The translations under genes and the position numbers were made by a program. DNA of 64,000 nt from Ignavibacteria bacterium (GTDB lineage: Bacteria > Bacteroidota > Ignavibacteria > OLB7), in NCBI GenBank assembly GCA_020635205.1, contig JACKAE010000001.1:1116001-1180000 (forward strand). The letters are read 5' to 3'. Shown here one piece after another: positions 17,615-25,319 of this stretch (positions are counted from its first letter, which is position 1; each line of letters begins with the position of its first letter). Below the pieces are notes generated by a model. That model saw only the letters and a list, made by a program, of their open reading frames with translations. It made no database searches and was not told the origin of the DNA.

Positions 17615-18043
17615 CTATCCTTCGAGCACTTGAACTGCTCGATTCAACGAGTGAGTGAGTGAAACGGCCTCCTTTTCGCCAAGCAAGGTTGTGTACTCTT
17701 GGTAGAGTTTTTTCCAGGAGCTTCGGAGTTCTGGGTCGAGTGTAAGACTCTTTTCTGTCGGGTGAACTTCCGTCTGCCGTCCCTGCGTTTTTCGCTGAAC
17801 GAAGCCTTTTGCCTCAAGTTTTTCCACAAGACGAGTGATTGTAGAGGGGGTGAGCATCAGCTCTCCACTCAGTTCGGAGGGCGAAATACCGGGACGACGG
17901 TTCGCAGCCATCAAGAGAAATGCGTAGGAGGGGGCTAACCCTGTCGTAGCAAATGCCTCTTCAGCCAGACTGTTCATCTTTCGTGCAAATGCGGTGGCAG
18001 TATAGTGGAGGCAGTTGCAAAATTGTGAGCTGTTTGTTGACAT
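17615..18043 (-). CDS. MarR-family transcriptional regulator
   Basis: A 142-residue winged-helix repressor. The centre shows the MarR pattern GISPSELSGELMLTPSTITRLVEKLEAKGFVQRK (residues about 53-87), covering the helix-turn-helix and the start of the wing, flanked by helical dimerisation segments. It is upstream of the oxidoreductase on the same strand and divergent from the Lgt-like gene (start 18142). A TAnnTTTG element ends only four bases before its ATG, suggesting a leaderless or near-leaderless transcript, and a perfect TTGTA-TG-TACAA palindrome overlaps the upstream TTG element, which suggests self-repression. Whether it also controls the divergent membrane-lipid-like genes is open. 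Confidence 0.92.
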   Translation of the reverse strand: MSTNSSQFCNCLHYTATAFARKMNSLAEEAFATTGLAPSYAFLLMAANRRPGISPSELSGELMLTPSTITRLVEKLEAKGFVQRKTQGRQTEVHPTEKSLTLDPELRSSWKKLYQEYTTLLGEKEAVSLTHSLNRAVQVLEG

Positions 18044-18047
18044 GGGG

Positions 18048-18077
18048 CAAAGATAAAAACATTATTTGTATGTACAA
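18048..18077 (-). promoter_or_regulatory. Bacteroidota-type marR promoter overlapped by a palindromic operator
   Basis: On the minus strand TTG (18077-18075), then 19 nt, then TATCTTTG (18055-18048) fit the Bacteroidota TTG-N19-TAnnTTTG promoter. The perfect palindrome TTGTATGTACAA at 18066-18077 covers the TTG element and is repeated with one change at 17448-17459. Binding would block the polymerase. Confidence 0.65.
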
Positions 18078-18141
18078 GCAATGTTTTGTTCTGACAGATA
18101 GAGTAAGTTCTTTGCAACACGATCATCGCCAATAAGAGTAC

Positions 18142-18912
18142 ATGGATTTCCCAATTCAGCCGACGGTGGGGGGAGTGCCTATCAACCTTCACCTAATCTT
18201 CGAAACGCTCGCCTTCTTCGTCGGGTTCCGCTACTTCCTCTACCTGAGAAAGCGTGTCGAGGATTCCATTAACTCGCAGAATCGGGTCTGGATTTTGATT
18301 GGCGCAGCCTTCGGAGCCTTTTTCTTCTCTCGCATTGTCGGGAACTTTGAAGATCCCATTTCTCTCTTCAGCGAGCCTCATCCAATCTGGTTTTACTTCG
18401 CAAATAAGACAATCGTGGGTGGGTTGCTCGGGGGCTTGCTTTTTGTGGAGATCACGAAGAAGATTCTCGGCGTAGAACGTTCTTCTGGGGATCTCTTCAC
18501 CTATCCTCTAATTCTCGCGATAGTTATCGGTCGCATTGGCTGCTTCACGGCTGGAGTTGCTGAGCCAACGTATGGATTGGAGACAAGTCTTCCGTGGGGG
18601 ATCAATCTTGGTGATGGGATATATCGCCACCCCCTTCCTCTTTACGAAATCTGCTTTTTACTCTTTCTCTGGTTTGGTCTCGTTCGATTGGAGAAGAAGT
18701 ACAAATTGCGGGAGGGAGTCCGATTTGAGTTCTTTATGATTGCCTACCTCGTCTACCGATTCTCTGTCGGCTTCTTGAAGCCCGGCTTTCGGTTCGACTT
18801 CGGTCTGACTACAATCCAGATTGTTTGCTTTCTCGGTCTGCTGTATTATAGTCGCACACTGATTGCTCTCCTTATATCTCGATCAACACTTTTTGAACGT
18901 CACCATGCCTGA
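18142..18912 (+). CDS. Lgt-fold integral membrane protein lacking key Lgt residues
   Basis: A 256-residue multi-pass membrane protein of the prolipoprotein diacylglyceryl transferase family: TM segments near 14-34, 48-66, 84-103, 119-134, 168-182, 196-211 and 224-245, the GRIG motif at 130-133 and HPLPLYE at 163-169 (HPSQLYE in Lgt). Two residues expected in Lgt are different: the HGG histidine is Val92 (IVGGLLG) and the Asn of GR-G-N is Cys134 (GRIGCF). The GRIG Arg131 is kept. This suggests a relative with another acceptor or reaction rather than housekeeping Lgt. Its last 8 nt overlap the start of the radical SAM gene, so the two are translationally coupled and probably act together on a lipid. 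The alignment to Lgt is from memory. Confidence 0.8.
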   Translation: MDFPIQPTVGGVPINLHLIFETLAFFVGFRYFLYLRKRVEDSINSQNRVWILIGAAFGAFFFSRIVGNFEDPISLFSEPHPIWFYFANKTIVGGLLGGLLFVEITKKILGVERSSGDLFTYPLILAIVIGRIGCFTAGVAEPTYGLETSLPWGINLGDGIYRHPLPLYEICFLLFLWFGLVRLEKKYKLREGVRFEFFMIAYLVYRFSVGFLKPGFRFDFGLTTIQIVCFLGLLYYSRTLIALLISRSTLFERHHA

Positions 18913-20317
18913 AACTCGGAACTACACCTACTACGATTTCACTCTCAGTCTCTGCCCTGAATGTCTGCGGAAAGTTGACGCCAAGATTGTCTTTCAAGAT
19001 GGGAACGTCTTCATGCGGAAAAGCTGTCCGGAGCATGGCTTCAGCAACGTCTTGATTGCCTCGGACATTGAGTACTACAAGCGACTTCGGAACTACAACA
19101 AGGCGTCGGAATATCCGGCGAAGCCGATTACCAGAACCGAATTCGGATGTCCCTACGATTGCGGACTCTGTCCTGACCACGAGCAACACTCCTGCCTAAC
19201 GTTGATCGAAGTGACCGACCGGTGCAACCTAACCTGTCCGACCTGTTACGCCGGTTCATCCCCCACCTATGGACGCCACCGGACGTTGGAAGAGATTGAT
19301 TGGATGCTCGACATCATTGTAGCAAGTGAGGGGGAACCAGATGTTGTGCAGATTAGTGGGGGAGAGCCTACAATTCACCCACATTTTTTCGAGATTCTCG
19401 ATCTGGCAAAGTCGAAGCCGATTAAACACCTGATGGTGAACACAAACGGTGTGCGCATCGCCAACGACCGGGAGTTCGCCGCGAAGCTTGCCACCTACGC
19501 ACCCGACTTCGAGGTCTACCTTCAGTTCGATTCGTTCAAGCCGGAAGCACTACAACATCTACGTGGAAAAGACCTGACGAGCACTCGGGAGAAAGCCTTG
19601 CGCCACCTGAACGAGCTAAATCTCTCCACAACGTTAGTAGTAACGTTGCAGCGAGGGGTGAACGACGATGAGATTGGAACAATTATCGAGTTTGCGTTAG
19701 AGCAGCCGGCGGTGCGTGGTGTAACATTTCAGCCAACCCAAGTTGCCGGAAGACTTGAAGGTTTCAACCCAGCTACTGACCGTCTGACCTTGACCGATGT
19801 GAGGACATCGATCTTAGAGCAGACAAATGTGTTCGCCCCAAACGACTTGATACCCGTTCCCTGCAATCCCGATGCCTTAGTAATGGGATATGCCTTAAAG
19901 CTCAACGACGAAGTTGTCCCCCTCACTCGCCTGATTGATCCCGACGTTTTGCTGAACAACTCGCGCAACACCATTGTCTACGAACAAGACCCAGAGCTTC
20001 ACTCGCACGTGTTGAAGATGTTCAGCACAGGGATTTCGGTAGATGCTGCGCAGGGTGATTTCCACCACCTCCTCTGTTGTCTGCCGGAGATCATTGCCAC
20101 CGGCTTTAGCTACAGCAATCTCTTCCGAATCATCATCATGAACTTCATGGACGCCTACGACTTCGATGTCCGGGCAATCAAGAAGTCGTGCGTTCACATC
20201 GTCCACAAGGATGGGCGGATTATCCCGTTCGAGACGATGAATCTTTTCTACAGAGATGACAAGGAGGAATATCTGGAACAGCTTAAACGGGAGGGGGGAG
20301 CTATCTATGAAGGGTAG
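18905..20317 (+). CDS. Radical SAM enzyme of the tetraether-synthase (Tes/MJ0619) type
   Basis: A 470-residue radical SAM protein. An N-terminal rubredoxin/zinc-ribbon-like knuckle is formed by Cys17, Cys20, Cys41 and possibly His44 (CPEC, then CPEHG). A Cys/His cluster motif follows at residues 82-97 (GCPYDCGLCPDHEQHSC), then the radical SAM site Cys107-x3-Cys111-x2-Cys114 (DRCNLTCPTCYA) and the SAM-binding ISGGEPT. This domain order and these motifs match the family of archaeal Tes, which joins lipid tails by carbon-carbon bond formation. The start at 18905 is the Met before PETRNY, overlapping the Lgt-like stop. Coupling to a membrane lipid-transferase homologue supports a lipid or other hydrophobic substrate, but the product is unknown. 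Confidence 0.85.
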   Translation: MPETRNYTYYDFTLSLCPECLRKVDAKIVFQDGNVFMRKSCPEHGFSNVLIASDIEYYKRLRNYNKASEYPAKPITRTEFGCPYDCGLCPDHEQHSCLTLIEVTDRCNLTCPTCYAGSSPTYGRHRTLEEIDWMLDIIVASEGEPDVVQISGGEPTIHPHFFEILDLAKSKPIKHLMVNTNGVRIANDREFAAKLATYAPDFEVYLQFDSFKPEALQHLRGKDLTSTREKALRHLNELNLSTTLVVTLQRGVNDDEIGTIIEFALEQPAVRGVTFQPTQVAGRLEGFNPATDRLTLTDVRTSILEQTNVFAPNDLIPVPCNPDALVMGYALKLNDEVVPLTRLIDPDVLLNNSRNTIVYEQDPELHSHVLKMFSTGISVDAAQGDFHHLLCCLPEIIATGFSYSNLFRIIIMNFMDAYDFDVRAIKKSCVHIVHKDGRIIPFETMNLFYRDDKEEYLEQLKREGGAIYEG

Positions 20318-20411
20318 AGTTGTTGCGGCGAACTTAGCCTTGCTCGCGATTTACGCGACAATCATTCACGTACAGCCGAAGCAGTACCGGAGTATAAGAG
20401 TCTTTACCTAA
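20307..20411 (+). CDS. 34-residue membrane peptide, truncated paralogue of the next three genes
   Basis: This short frame starts inside the radical SAM gene, 11 nt before its stop, behind a G-rich purine stretch. Its N terminus (MKGRVVAANLALLAIYATII) fits the first transmembrane segment of the three small membrane proteins that follow (compare IIPLNLTMVVLYTTLI), then it diverges and stops. It is either a single-TM microprotein or the remnant of a fourth family member. Confidence 0.45.
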   Translation: MKGRVVAANLALLAIYATIIHVQPKQYRSIRVFT

Positions 20412-20495
20412 CCTCAGGCTGGTGGAGGATGGCTCCGCACATACCCCTTTGTCTTGTGATTACTCGCCAGATGTACCGTAGAGGAAATGAAAGAG

Positions 20496-20783
20496 ATGAA
20501 AAAGCTCGGTCTGATTATTCCCCTCAACTTAACAATGGTTGTTCTCTATACAACACTAATAAACGTGGAGATAGGGCAACAGGGCAGATCTCCCGGTTGG
20601 GAGGACATCATGATCCCACTGGCATTTATCGTCTTTCTTCATGGGTTTGCCTGTCTTTGCATAGCACTCGTTCAATTTGCGAGGAAAAAGGATGATTCTG
20701 GGCGCACATGGATGTTAAGCTGTGGTCTCATCTATCTGATTGGCTTTACCCTCTGTCTCGGTTCAGGAGTCCAACTCACTTAG
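20496..20783 (+). CDS. Small 3-TM membrane protein, array member 1
   Basis: About 95 residues with three predicted transmembrane helices (roughly 4-22, 36-58 and 68-90). After TM2 comes a positively charged FARKKDD turn, and the protein ends GFTLCLGSGVQLT. It is clearly related to the next two genes by position-specific features: a KKLG/KILG start, a tyrosine or tryptophan with S/T-hydroxyls in TM1, an RK turn, and a G-F-x-x-C-x-G C terminus. No known family is recognised. The start at 20496 is preferred to the ATG at 20487 because AGAGGA is then 8 nt away. It is co-oriented with the Lgt-like and Tes-like genes 85 bp upstream (measured from the short ORF). Confidence 0.7.
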   Translation: MKKLGLIIPLNLTMVVLYTTLINVEIGQQGRSPGWEDIMIPLAFIVFLHGFACLCIALVQFARKKDDSGRTWMLSCGLIYLIGFTLCLGSGVQLT

Positions 20784-20813
20784 AAATTTATGCCACGTTA
20801 AGATGGTAGAGCT

Positions 20814-21101
20814 ATGAAAATCCTTGGCATCAACATCGCAATTCTGGTAATCTACACGCTCGGTATCAACATAGTATTGGGAATGAGCACTCCGCCAGAA
20901 CCAGGCAATTACGGATATCTCGGCCAAGCCATCCTCTTAATGGGGGCGATTGGGCTACAGACGTTCTTGAATCTCTTTATCTCATTGGCTTTCTTCACGA
21001 GGAAAAATCGGGAGGAAGCGAAGTGGTATCTCCTCAGTGCTGGTGCAGTTCTCGTGGTTGGATTTTCTGCCTGTTGGGGAGGAGCAATGTTGATGACATG
21101 A
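20814..21101 (+). CDS. Small 3-TM membrane protein, array member 2
   Basis: A 95-residue paralogue of the preceding gene, with helices near 4-23, 37-61 and 73-93, the FTRKNREEAKW turn and the C-terminal GFSACWGGAMLMT. The gap from member 1 is 30 bp, consistent with one transcript. Unrecognised family; membrane location inferred from hydrophobicity. Confidence 0.72.
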   Translation: MKILGINIAILVIYTLGINIVLGMSTPPEPGNYGYLGQAILLMGAIGLQTFLNLFISLAFFTRKNREEAKWYLLSAGAVLVVGFSACWGGAMLMT

Positions 21102-21154
21102 TAGAGTTACGGAAATCATATTGAAGCGAGAATCCAAATGACTCATAGCCAATT

Positions 21155-21460
21155 ATGAACACCCTCGGTAAAATTATCGGAATCAATCTTGGGATATTGG
21201 TTCTCTGGTCAACCATTGCAGAGATAGTGCTCTCTCCTAACACCAGTAATTCAATCGGATTCTCTATTGGTTCCGGTCTGATTCTGGGTGGATTGGTTTT
21301 ATCAGGGCTAAACATCATCATCGGTACGATGATTGCAATTATTCTCTCTATCCGAAAGAGATCAAATCTTACCCTCGTTCAAGACTTTTTCCTTAGTGCT
21401 CTCCTTCTCCTAACTATCGGTTCCTCGTTTTGTTTTGGGGCGTTGATCAATGCGCTCTAA
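21155..21460 (+). CDS. Small 3-TM membrane protein, array member 3
   Basis: A 101-residue paralogue with helices near 6-26, 37-65 and 77-99, the SIRKRSNL turn and the C-terminal GSSFCFGALINAL. It starts 53 bp after member 2 and is the last gene of the array; a strong bidirectional hairpin follows at 21568-21606. Unrecognised family. Confidence 0.7.
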   Translation: MNTLGKIIGINLGILVLWSTIAEIVLSPNTSNSIGFSIGSGLILGGLVLSGLNIIIGTMIAIILSIRKRSNLTLVQDFFLSALLLLTIGSSFCFGALINAL

Positions 21461-21567
21461 CATATATCGATGGTCTGCAAGAATTACAGAGATTTCTATT
21501 GAGGCAATGCTTGAAAATATGAGCCGGTCGAGAAAGGGCTTGAAGCCGTTTCCGTCCCTTTTGAGGA

Positions 21568-21606
21568 GCCTGAACACCCCGATCAATCGGGGTGTTAATA
21601 TCAGGC
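21568..21606. terminator. Bidirectional hairpin between convergent genes
   Basis: AACACCCCGA and TCGGGGTGTT with a TCAA loop, extended by outer arms GCCTGA and TCAGGC. It separates the small membrane-protein array from the convergent thiamine pyrophosphokinase gene. Confidence 0.75.
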
Positions 21607-21672
21607 AGTGATTACCTCGATAATTATTCAAAGAGCGCTAAGGGTGGGAAGCTACCGTCAGCGAACCTGGTC

Positions 21673-22332
21673 TCACACTTGTGGATAGTGGAAGAGAATA
21701 ATACATCCAGGTGGAGTCTGTTCTGCTACGTCAACTCGAACTTCTGAGCCAAGTGCCCGGTTCGATGCTCCCTCTCTCCTGCCGAGTGATAGCTCTTCCC
21801 CTTCAAGGTTCCACTCCAAACCTTCAGTGTAGAGTAGCGCACTGGGGAGTGGAATCAGGGAGATGCGTTCTTCCGGGTTAGTTGCGATTGAGAGTGTTGA
21901 GGTAACAACGTAGCCAATAGAATCTTCTTGGCGAGTGGAAATGGAGAGCCTGTCAGCAAACTTTGCGAGGAGGGAGAAGTTGTTTAGGACGTGGTCGATC
22001 ATTCCTCCCCCAACTCCCACTACCATTACCCGGTCGTGCCCGGCATTCACAACCCAAGCGAGACATTTCTCTCCGTCGTAGGCCTGTTGGCTCTTATCTT
22101 CGATGAGTTCTGTTCCCCCGAAGAACGGATCGAAGCGTATATCCCCTAACGAATCGAAGTCGCCAATGATAAGGTCGGGACGAATGTTGTAATACTGGAG
22201 TTTTCCGGCTGCGCCATCGGCGGCGATGAGGAGTGAGTGTTGCGAGATCAACTGCTGTAAGATTTTCTCGGACGGGAGGTCCCCGTCCAGAATTAGAAGT
22301 GGTCCACCTTCATATGCCGACGGAGTTATCAC
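21673..22332 (-). CDS. Thiamine pyrophosphokinase
   Basis: Transfers pyrophosphate from ATP to thiamine. The 219-residue length is typical. Visible motifs are LIAADGAA, RPDLIIGDFDSLGD, an acidic segment with an AYDGEKCLAW helix, and VGVGGGMIDHVLNN, all standard for the family (ThiN/Thi80). The start codon is GTG at 22332 and overlaps the stop of the upstream DUF3891 gene by 4 nt (GTGA), so it is translated by coupling as the last gene of a minus-strand run. Confidence 0.9.
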   Translation of the reverse strand: MITPSAYEGGPLLILDGDLPSEKILQQLISQHSLLIAADGAAGKLQYYNIRPDLIIGDFDSLGDIRFDPFFGGTELIEDKSQQAYDGEKCLAWVVNAGHDRVMVVGVGGGMIDHVLNNFSLLAKFADRLSISTRQEDSIGYVVTSTLSIATNPEERISLIPLPSALLYTEGLEWNLEGEELSLGRREGASNRALGSEVRVDVAEQTPPGCIILFHYPQV

Positions 22333-23051
22333 AGTCCGAGAGGGTTCAAGATAATCTCTCGCATCTCCGGTTCCTGCAAGTCTTCCTGCAACTCGGCTTC
22401 ACTCTTATATCCCTTCTTGTTCAGTACGTAGACTGGTATCTGATACCGAATACCATGTTCGATGAAAGGGTAAGGACGGAAGAGGAAGGAGTCATCTTCC
22501 CGCACAAGTTTGTATCCGGCATATTGTGCCGGACGTGTTGCCCCAAGTTTTGGCTCGGTAAAGTACTTCAGCGAAAACCAGTCGGCCATCCGGAGATATG
22601 AGTAGCCATGCTCAATATCGTTGTGGGTTAGTCCGAGCGAGTCGCGCAGAAAGGCTCGTTGGCGGGCGAGCGTGACGAAGAAATCGTTCCAGACCCCAGC
22701 TCGGTTGTGTGCATGTTCGTGCAATGCGTATGCGTGGTGGGTAATGAGGAGTGCCAGATATGGCTCTTCAACAGCGAAGCGTTGCGATCCCCGCATCCAG
22801 ATCTCACTTGTTTCCTCCGGTGTAATCTTCCGAAAGTCAACTGGGAGTCCCGTTTTGCTATCCAAGCGGGGAGCAGCGTCGAATTCTCTCCACCCATTAT
22901 CGTGCAGTTCGGTTGCCCGGATGATGACTTCACGGCGCGGATCATGTTTGAATCCGTGATCGCTCCAACGCTCCAGCAGAAATCCGGCGAAGGCGGCGTG
23001 GTCCTCCTGCTTCACGGCAATCACTTCCTTTCGAGTCTTTGTGATAATCAT
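22329..23051 (-). CDS. DUF3891 family protein
   Basis: A 240-residue soluble protein. It has HD-like metal-ligand candidates in ELHDNGWREFD and a second His-rich stretch (LLITHHAYALHEH), the pattern of DUF3891, whose biochemical role is not established. It overlaps the thiamine pyrophosphokinase start by 4 nt and follows the DUF4230 gene by 15 bp. A metal-dependent hydrolase is a plausible guess only. Confidence 0.8.
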   Translation of the reverse strand: MIITKTRKEVIAVKQEDHAAFAGFLLERWSDHGFKHDPRREVIIRATELHDNGWREFDAAPRLDSKTGLPVDFRKITPEETSEIWMRGSQRFAVEEPYLALLITHHAYALHEHAHNRAGVWNDFFVTLARQRAFLRDSLGLTHNDIEHGYSYLRMADWFSLKYFTEPKLGATRPAQYAGYKLVREDDSFLFRPYPFIEHGIRYQIPVYVLNKKGYKSEAELQEDLQEPEMREIILNPLGL

Positions 23052-23066
23052 GCTCCTCTCCCCATC

Positions 23067-23786
23067 TTATTCTTCAGTGAAGGTGGTCTCTTTTCCAGCC
23101 TGCTTGGCAAGAAGTCCGATAATCTCTCGAGCCTTCGTTGTTGCTAACTCCAGTGAGGCGGCATCTGTGCGGGCAAACTCTTCAGCGAAGCTTTCGCCAC
23201 GTTGTGAGGCAGCCAGCAACAACTCGTTGTTCTCACTTCGGAACAGACCTTTCAGCTGGGCGATGATTCGGGTATCAGCATTTACAATCTTTACGTCCAA
23301 CAACTCAGATGGGGGAAGGCTCACGTGAAGAGAATCTCCGTGGTTGGTTATCCTCTTCTCGATATCATCAAGTTTCACCCCATATGTTGCCACCGCGTGA
23401 AGTTCGGCAAGGAGCGTTGGATCGTGGAAGAGCATCGAGCCAATATCCTGCATGTTGATCTCTCCAGCTTGGTCGGCTAAACGCTGCACTACCAAATTCC
23501 CCGACTCTTCGCGCACTACTACAGTAAAGCGGAGATGACTTCGAACCGTAGTGAGCTCTTCGATCTCTTCCACCGCCTGAGCCAAACTGAACTCTTCGGT
23601 GAAGAGGGTTGGACGGGTAAAGAAAAACTGCCAAATCACAAAGAGCACAACGGCGATGATGCCAATCAGTATGGTCATGTTCACCGTGGGGGGGCGTCGA
23701 GGTGAACGGAATTTCTCTGCGTAAAAACGTCTTATTCCCGACTTGTCCAGATGGTGTTGTGGCTCTATGTGAGAGTCAGTATCCAT
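23067..23786 (-). CDS. DUF4230 family membrane-anchored protein
   Basis: A 239-residue protein with one transmembrane helix at about 37-57 (MTILIGIIAVVLFVIWQFFF) and a C-terminal domain matching DUF4230: VRSHLRFTVVV, ATYGVKLDDIEK, HVSLPPSELLDVKIVNADTR and a helical tail rich in Ala/Glu. No function is assigned to the family. Its ATG overlaps the stop of the upstream FKBP gene by one base (TAATG). Confidence 0.78.
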   Translation of the reverse strand: MDTDSHIEPQHHLDKSGIRRFYAEKFRSPRRPPTVNMTILIGIIAVVLFVIWQFFFTRPTLFTEEFSLAQAVEEIEELTTVRSHLRFTVVVREESGNLVVQRLADQAGEINMQDIGSMLFHDPTLLAELHAVATYGVKLDDIEKRITNHGDSLHVSLPPSELLDVKIVNADTRIIAQLKGLFRSENNELLLAASQRGESFAEEFARTDAASLELATTKAREIIGLLAKQAGKETTFTEE

Positions 23787-24385
23787 TACTCAGCCTCGAG
23801 GACGTGAATGTCGAAGATGAGGGTGGCACTTGGTGGGATGACGGGAGGGCGTCCGCGCGTGCCGTATGCCAGGTCGGGAGGAATAATCAGGCGACGACGC
23901 CCACCAACGTGCATATCGGTTGTCAACCCCTCATCCCATCCACGAATCACCTGTCCATTCCCGACAATAAACTCAATTGGCTCGAACGGATAACCACCAC
24001 GATCGAAGTTGTTTGCTTTGCCAACATCTTCCATTGACGTGTCGAAAATTGTTCCGTCAGTTAAAAAACCTGCGTAGTCGACCTTTACTCTCATTCCAGC
24101 CTCTACTTGTTTTCCTGTCCCCTTCTGCTGTTCGATGTACTGTAGACCACTCATTGTCTTGATTGTATCGCCTGTTGTTTTCACTACTGCCCCCGGTATG
24201 GTAAGAGGTGGTTGTTCCCCCATCGGATTTTCCGCAAGTTGGGGAGGTTGGCTGTTATCAAATTTGTCGTTTCGGCTTACCTCTTTTTTCTCGGTTGTGG
24301 TGCTGTCTGAGCTGCTACATCCTACTCCACCTGTCAGGCTTGCTATCAGCAAGAAAGCAAAGCCAAATAGGCTATACGTTTTCAT
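23786..24385 (-). CDS. FKBP-type peptidyl-prolyl isomerase lipoprotein
   Basis: A cell-envelope cis-trans prolyl isomerase. From the chosen start the product is 200 residues: a lipoprotein signal (FAFLLIASLTGGVGC, lipidated Cys near residue 23), a disordered linker, and an FKBP domain (residues about 90-200) with VKVDYAGFLTDGTIFDTS, FIVGNGQVIRGWDEGL and RRLIIPPDLAYGTRG. Upstream in-frame codons exist up to 24814 but overlap the neighbouring lipoprotein gene; AAGAGAA precedes the ATG at 24385, and 24403 is an alternative. It probably helps fold exported proteins. Confidence 0.9.
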   Translation of the reverse strand: MKTYSLFGFAFLLIASLTGGVGCSSSDSTTTEKKEVSRNDKFDNSQPPQLAENPMGEQPPLTIPGAVVKTTGDTIKTMSGLQYIEQQKGTGKQVEAGMRVKVDYAGFLTDGTIFDTSMEDVGKANNFDRGGYPFEPIEFIVGNGQVIRGWDEGLTTDMHVGGRRRLIIPPDLAYGTRGRPPVIPPSATLIFDIHVLEAE

Positions 24386-24420
24386 TTCGGAAGTTCTCTT
24401 CATTCCTGTTTTAGCTATAG

Positions 24421-25215
24421 TTAAGGTTGTGATGTACTCGTATCTGATGTTAGGTTTGTCAGGTATTTCCGGATCTCGGTGAACTCCGGCATTCCTTTGA
24501 CTCTGTCGATGACGGTTAGAATGTGGCCGTAGGTGTATTTGCTTGGATTTTTTCCTTCCTGACTCATCACAAGCATGATGTTGCCGAAGAGTACACCGTC
24601 GAATACTTCTTTCTGTTCGGTCGATATTTTTTTGATTGTCGACTGCCAGTTTACCGAGTCGATTTCCCGGTTGTAGGGAGCTTCTCGATACTTTTCGGCA
24701 ACCTCGTTCGATGCAAACGCTTCGCGAATCATCTCCTGCAACCCCTTCCGTCCCATCCCAACAAAAAGGCGGGCATCTGTTCCGGGAAGGTAGATTAAGA
24801 TAGAATCCTTGCACCCATCGCAGTTGGTTGGGTCGTAGCCATATTCTGTTGAGAGATCAACAACTAAGGCTCTGTTTAGCAGTTGGCGGTATGTCATGCC
24901 GAGTAGAACAGAGTCAGGTTTTTCTACCCCTCCGTGCTGCCGGACAAATCCCGCTACTGGACCTATCATATCCCCCTCCAGCAAAAAGCCTTCATCTTTC
25001 AAGGTGATAAGGCTCATCAGGAAAAGGGAGTCATCTTCGTGAACTTGGGCGTCGAGAATTGGGTGGAAGGCGGAGAGTTTTGTTCCTTCTCCACCATTCT
25101 CTTTTGTTAGCTGCTTTCCCTCTTTGCCGGAATTGCATCCAGCGATGAACGAAGAGAGAATCAGGAATCCCGTTAGCGCTAAGAACGGGAGACGAAGTGT
25201 TGTGTAGATGCTCAT
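24421..25215 (-). CDS. Lipoprotein of unknown function
   Basis: A 264-residue protein with a lipoprotein signal (ALTGFLILSSFIAGCNSG, lipidated Cys near 27). The mature part has a TNCDGCKDS pair of cysteines and no domain I recognise. It is the first gene of the minus-strand run that continues with FKBP, DUF4230, DUF3891 and thiamine pyrophosphokinase, and it is divergent from the sigma-factor gene. Confidence 0.75.
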   Translation of the reverse strand: MSIYTTLRLPFLALTGFLILSSFIAGCNSGKEGKQLTKENGGEGTKLSAFHPILDAQVHEDDSLFLMSLITLKDEGFLLEGDMIGPVAGFVRQHGGVEKPDSVLLGMTYRQLLNRALVVDLSTEYGYDPTNCDGCKDSILIYLPGTDARLFVGMGRKGLQEMIREAFASNEVAEKYREAPYNREIDSVNWQSTIKKISTEQKEVFDGVLFGNIMLVMSQEGKNPSKYTYGHILTVIDRVKGMPEFTEIRKYLTNLTSDTSTSQP

Positions 25216-25319
25216 AGTTCCTCAAGATACCTCGCATCCGAAAGACTAACAATCATTTGTGGTAGGGAGAGATTGAGGAACCCCTCGCTGTTTCGAATGA
25301 AAAGGCTAATTTCGGGGCG

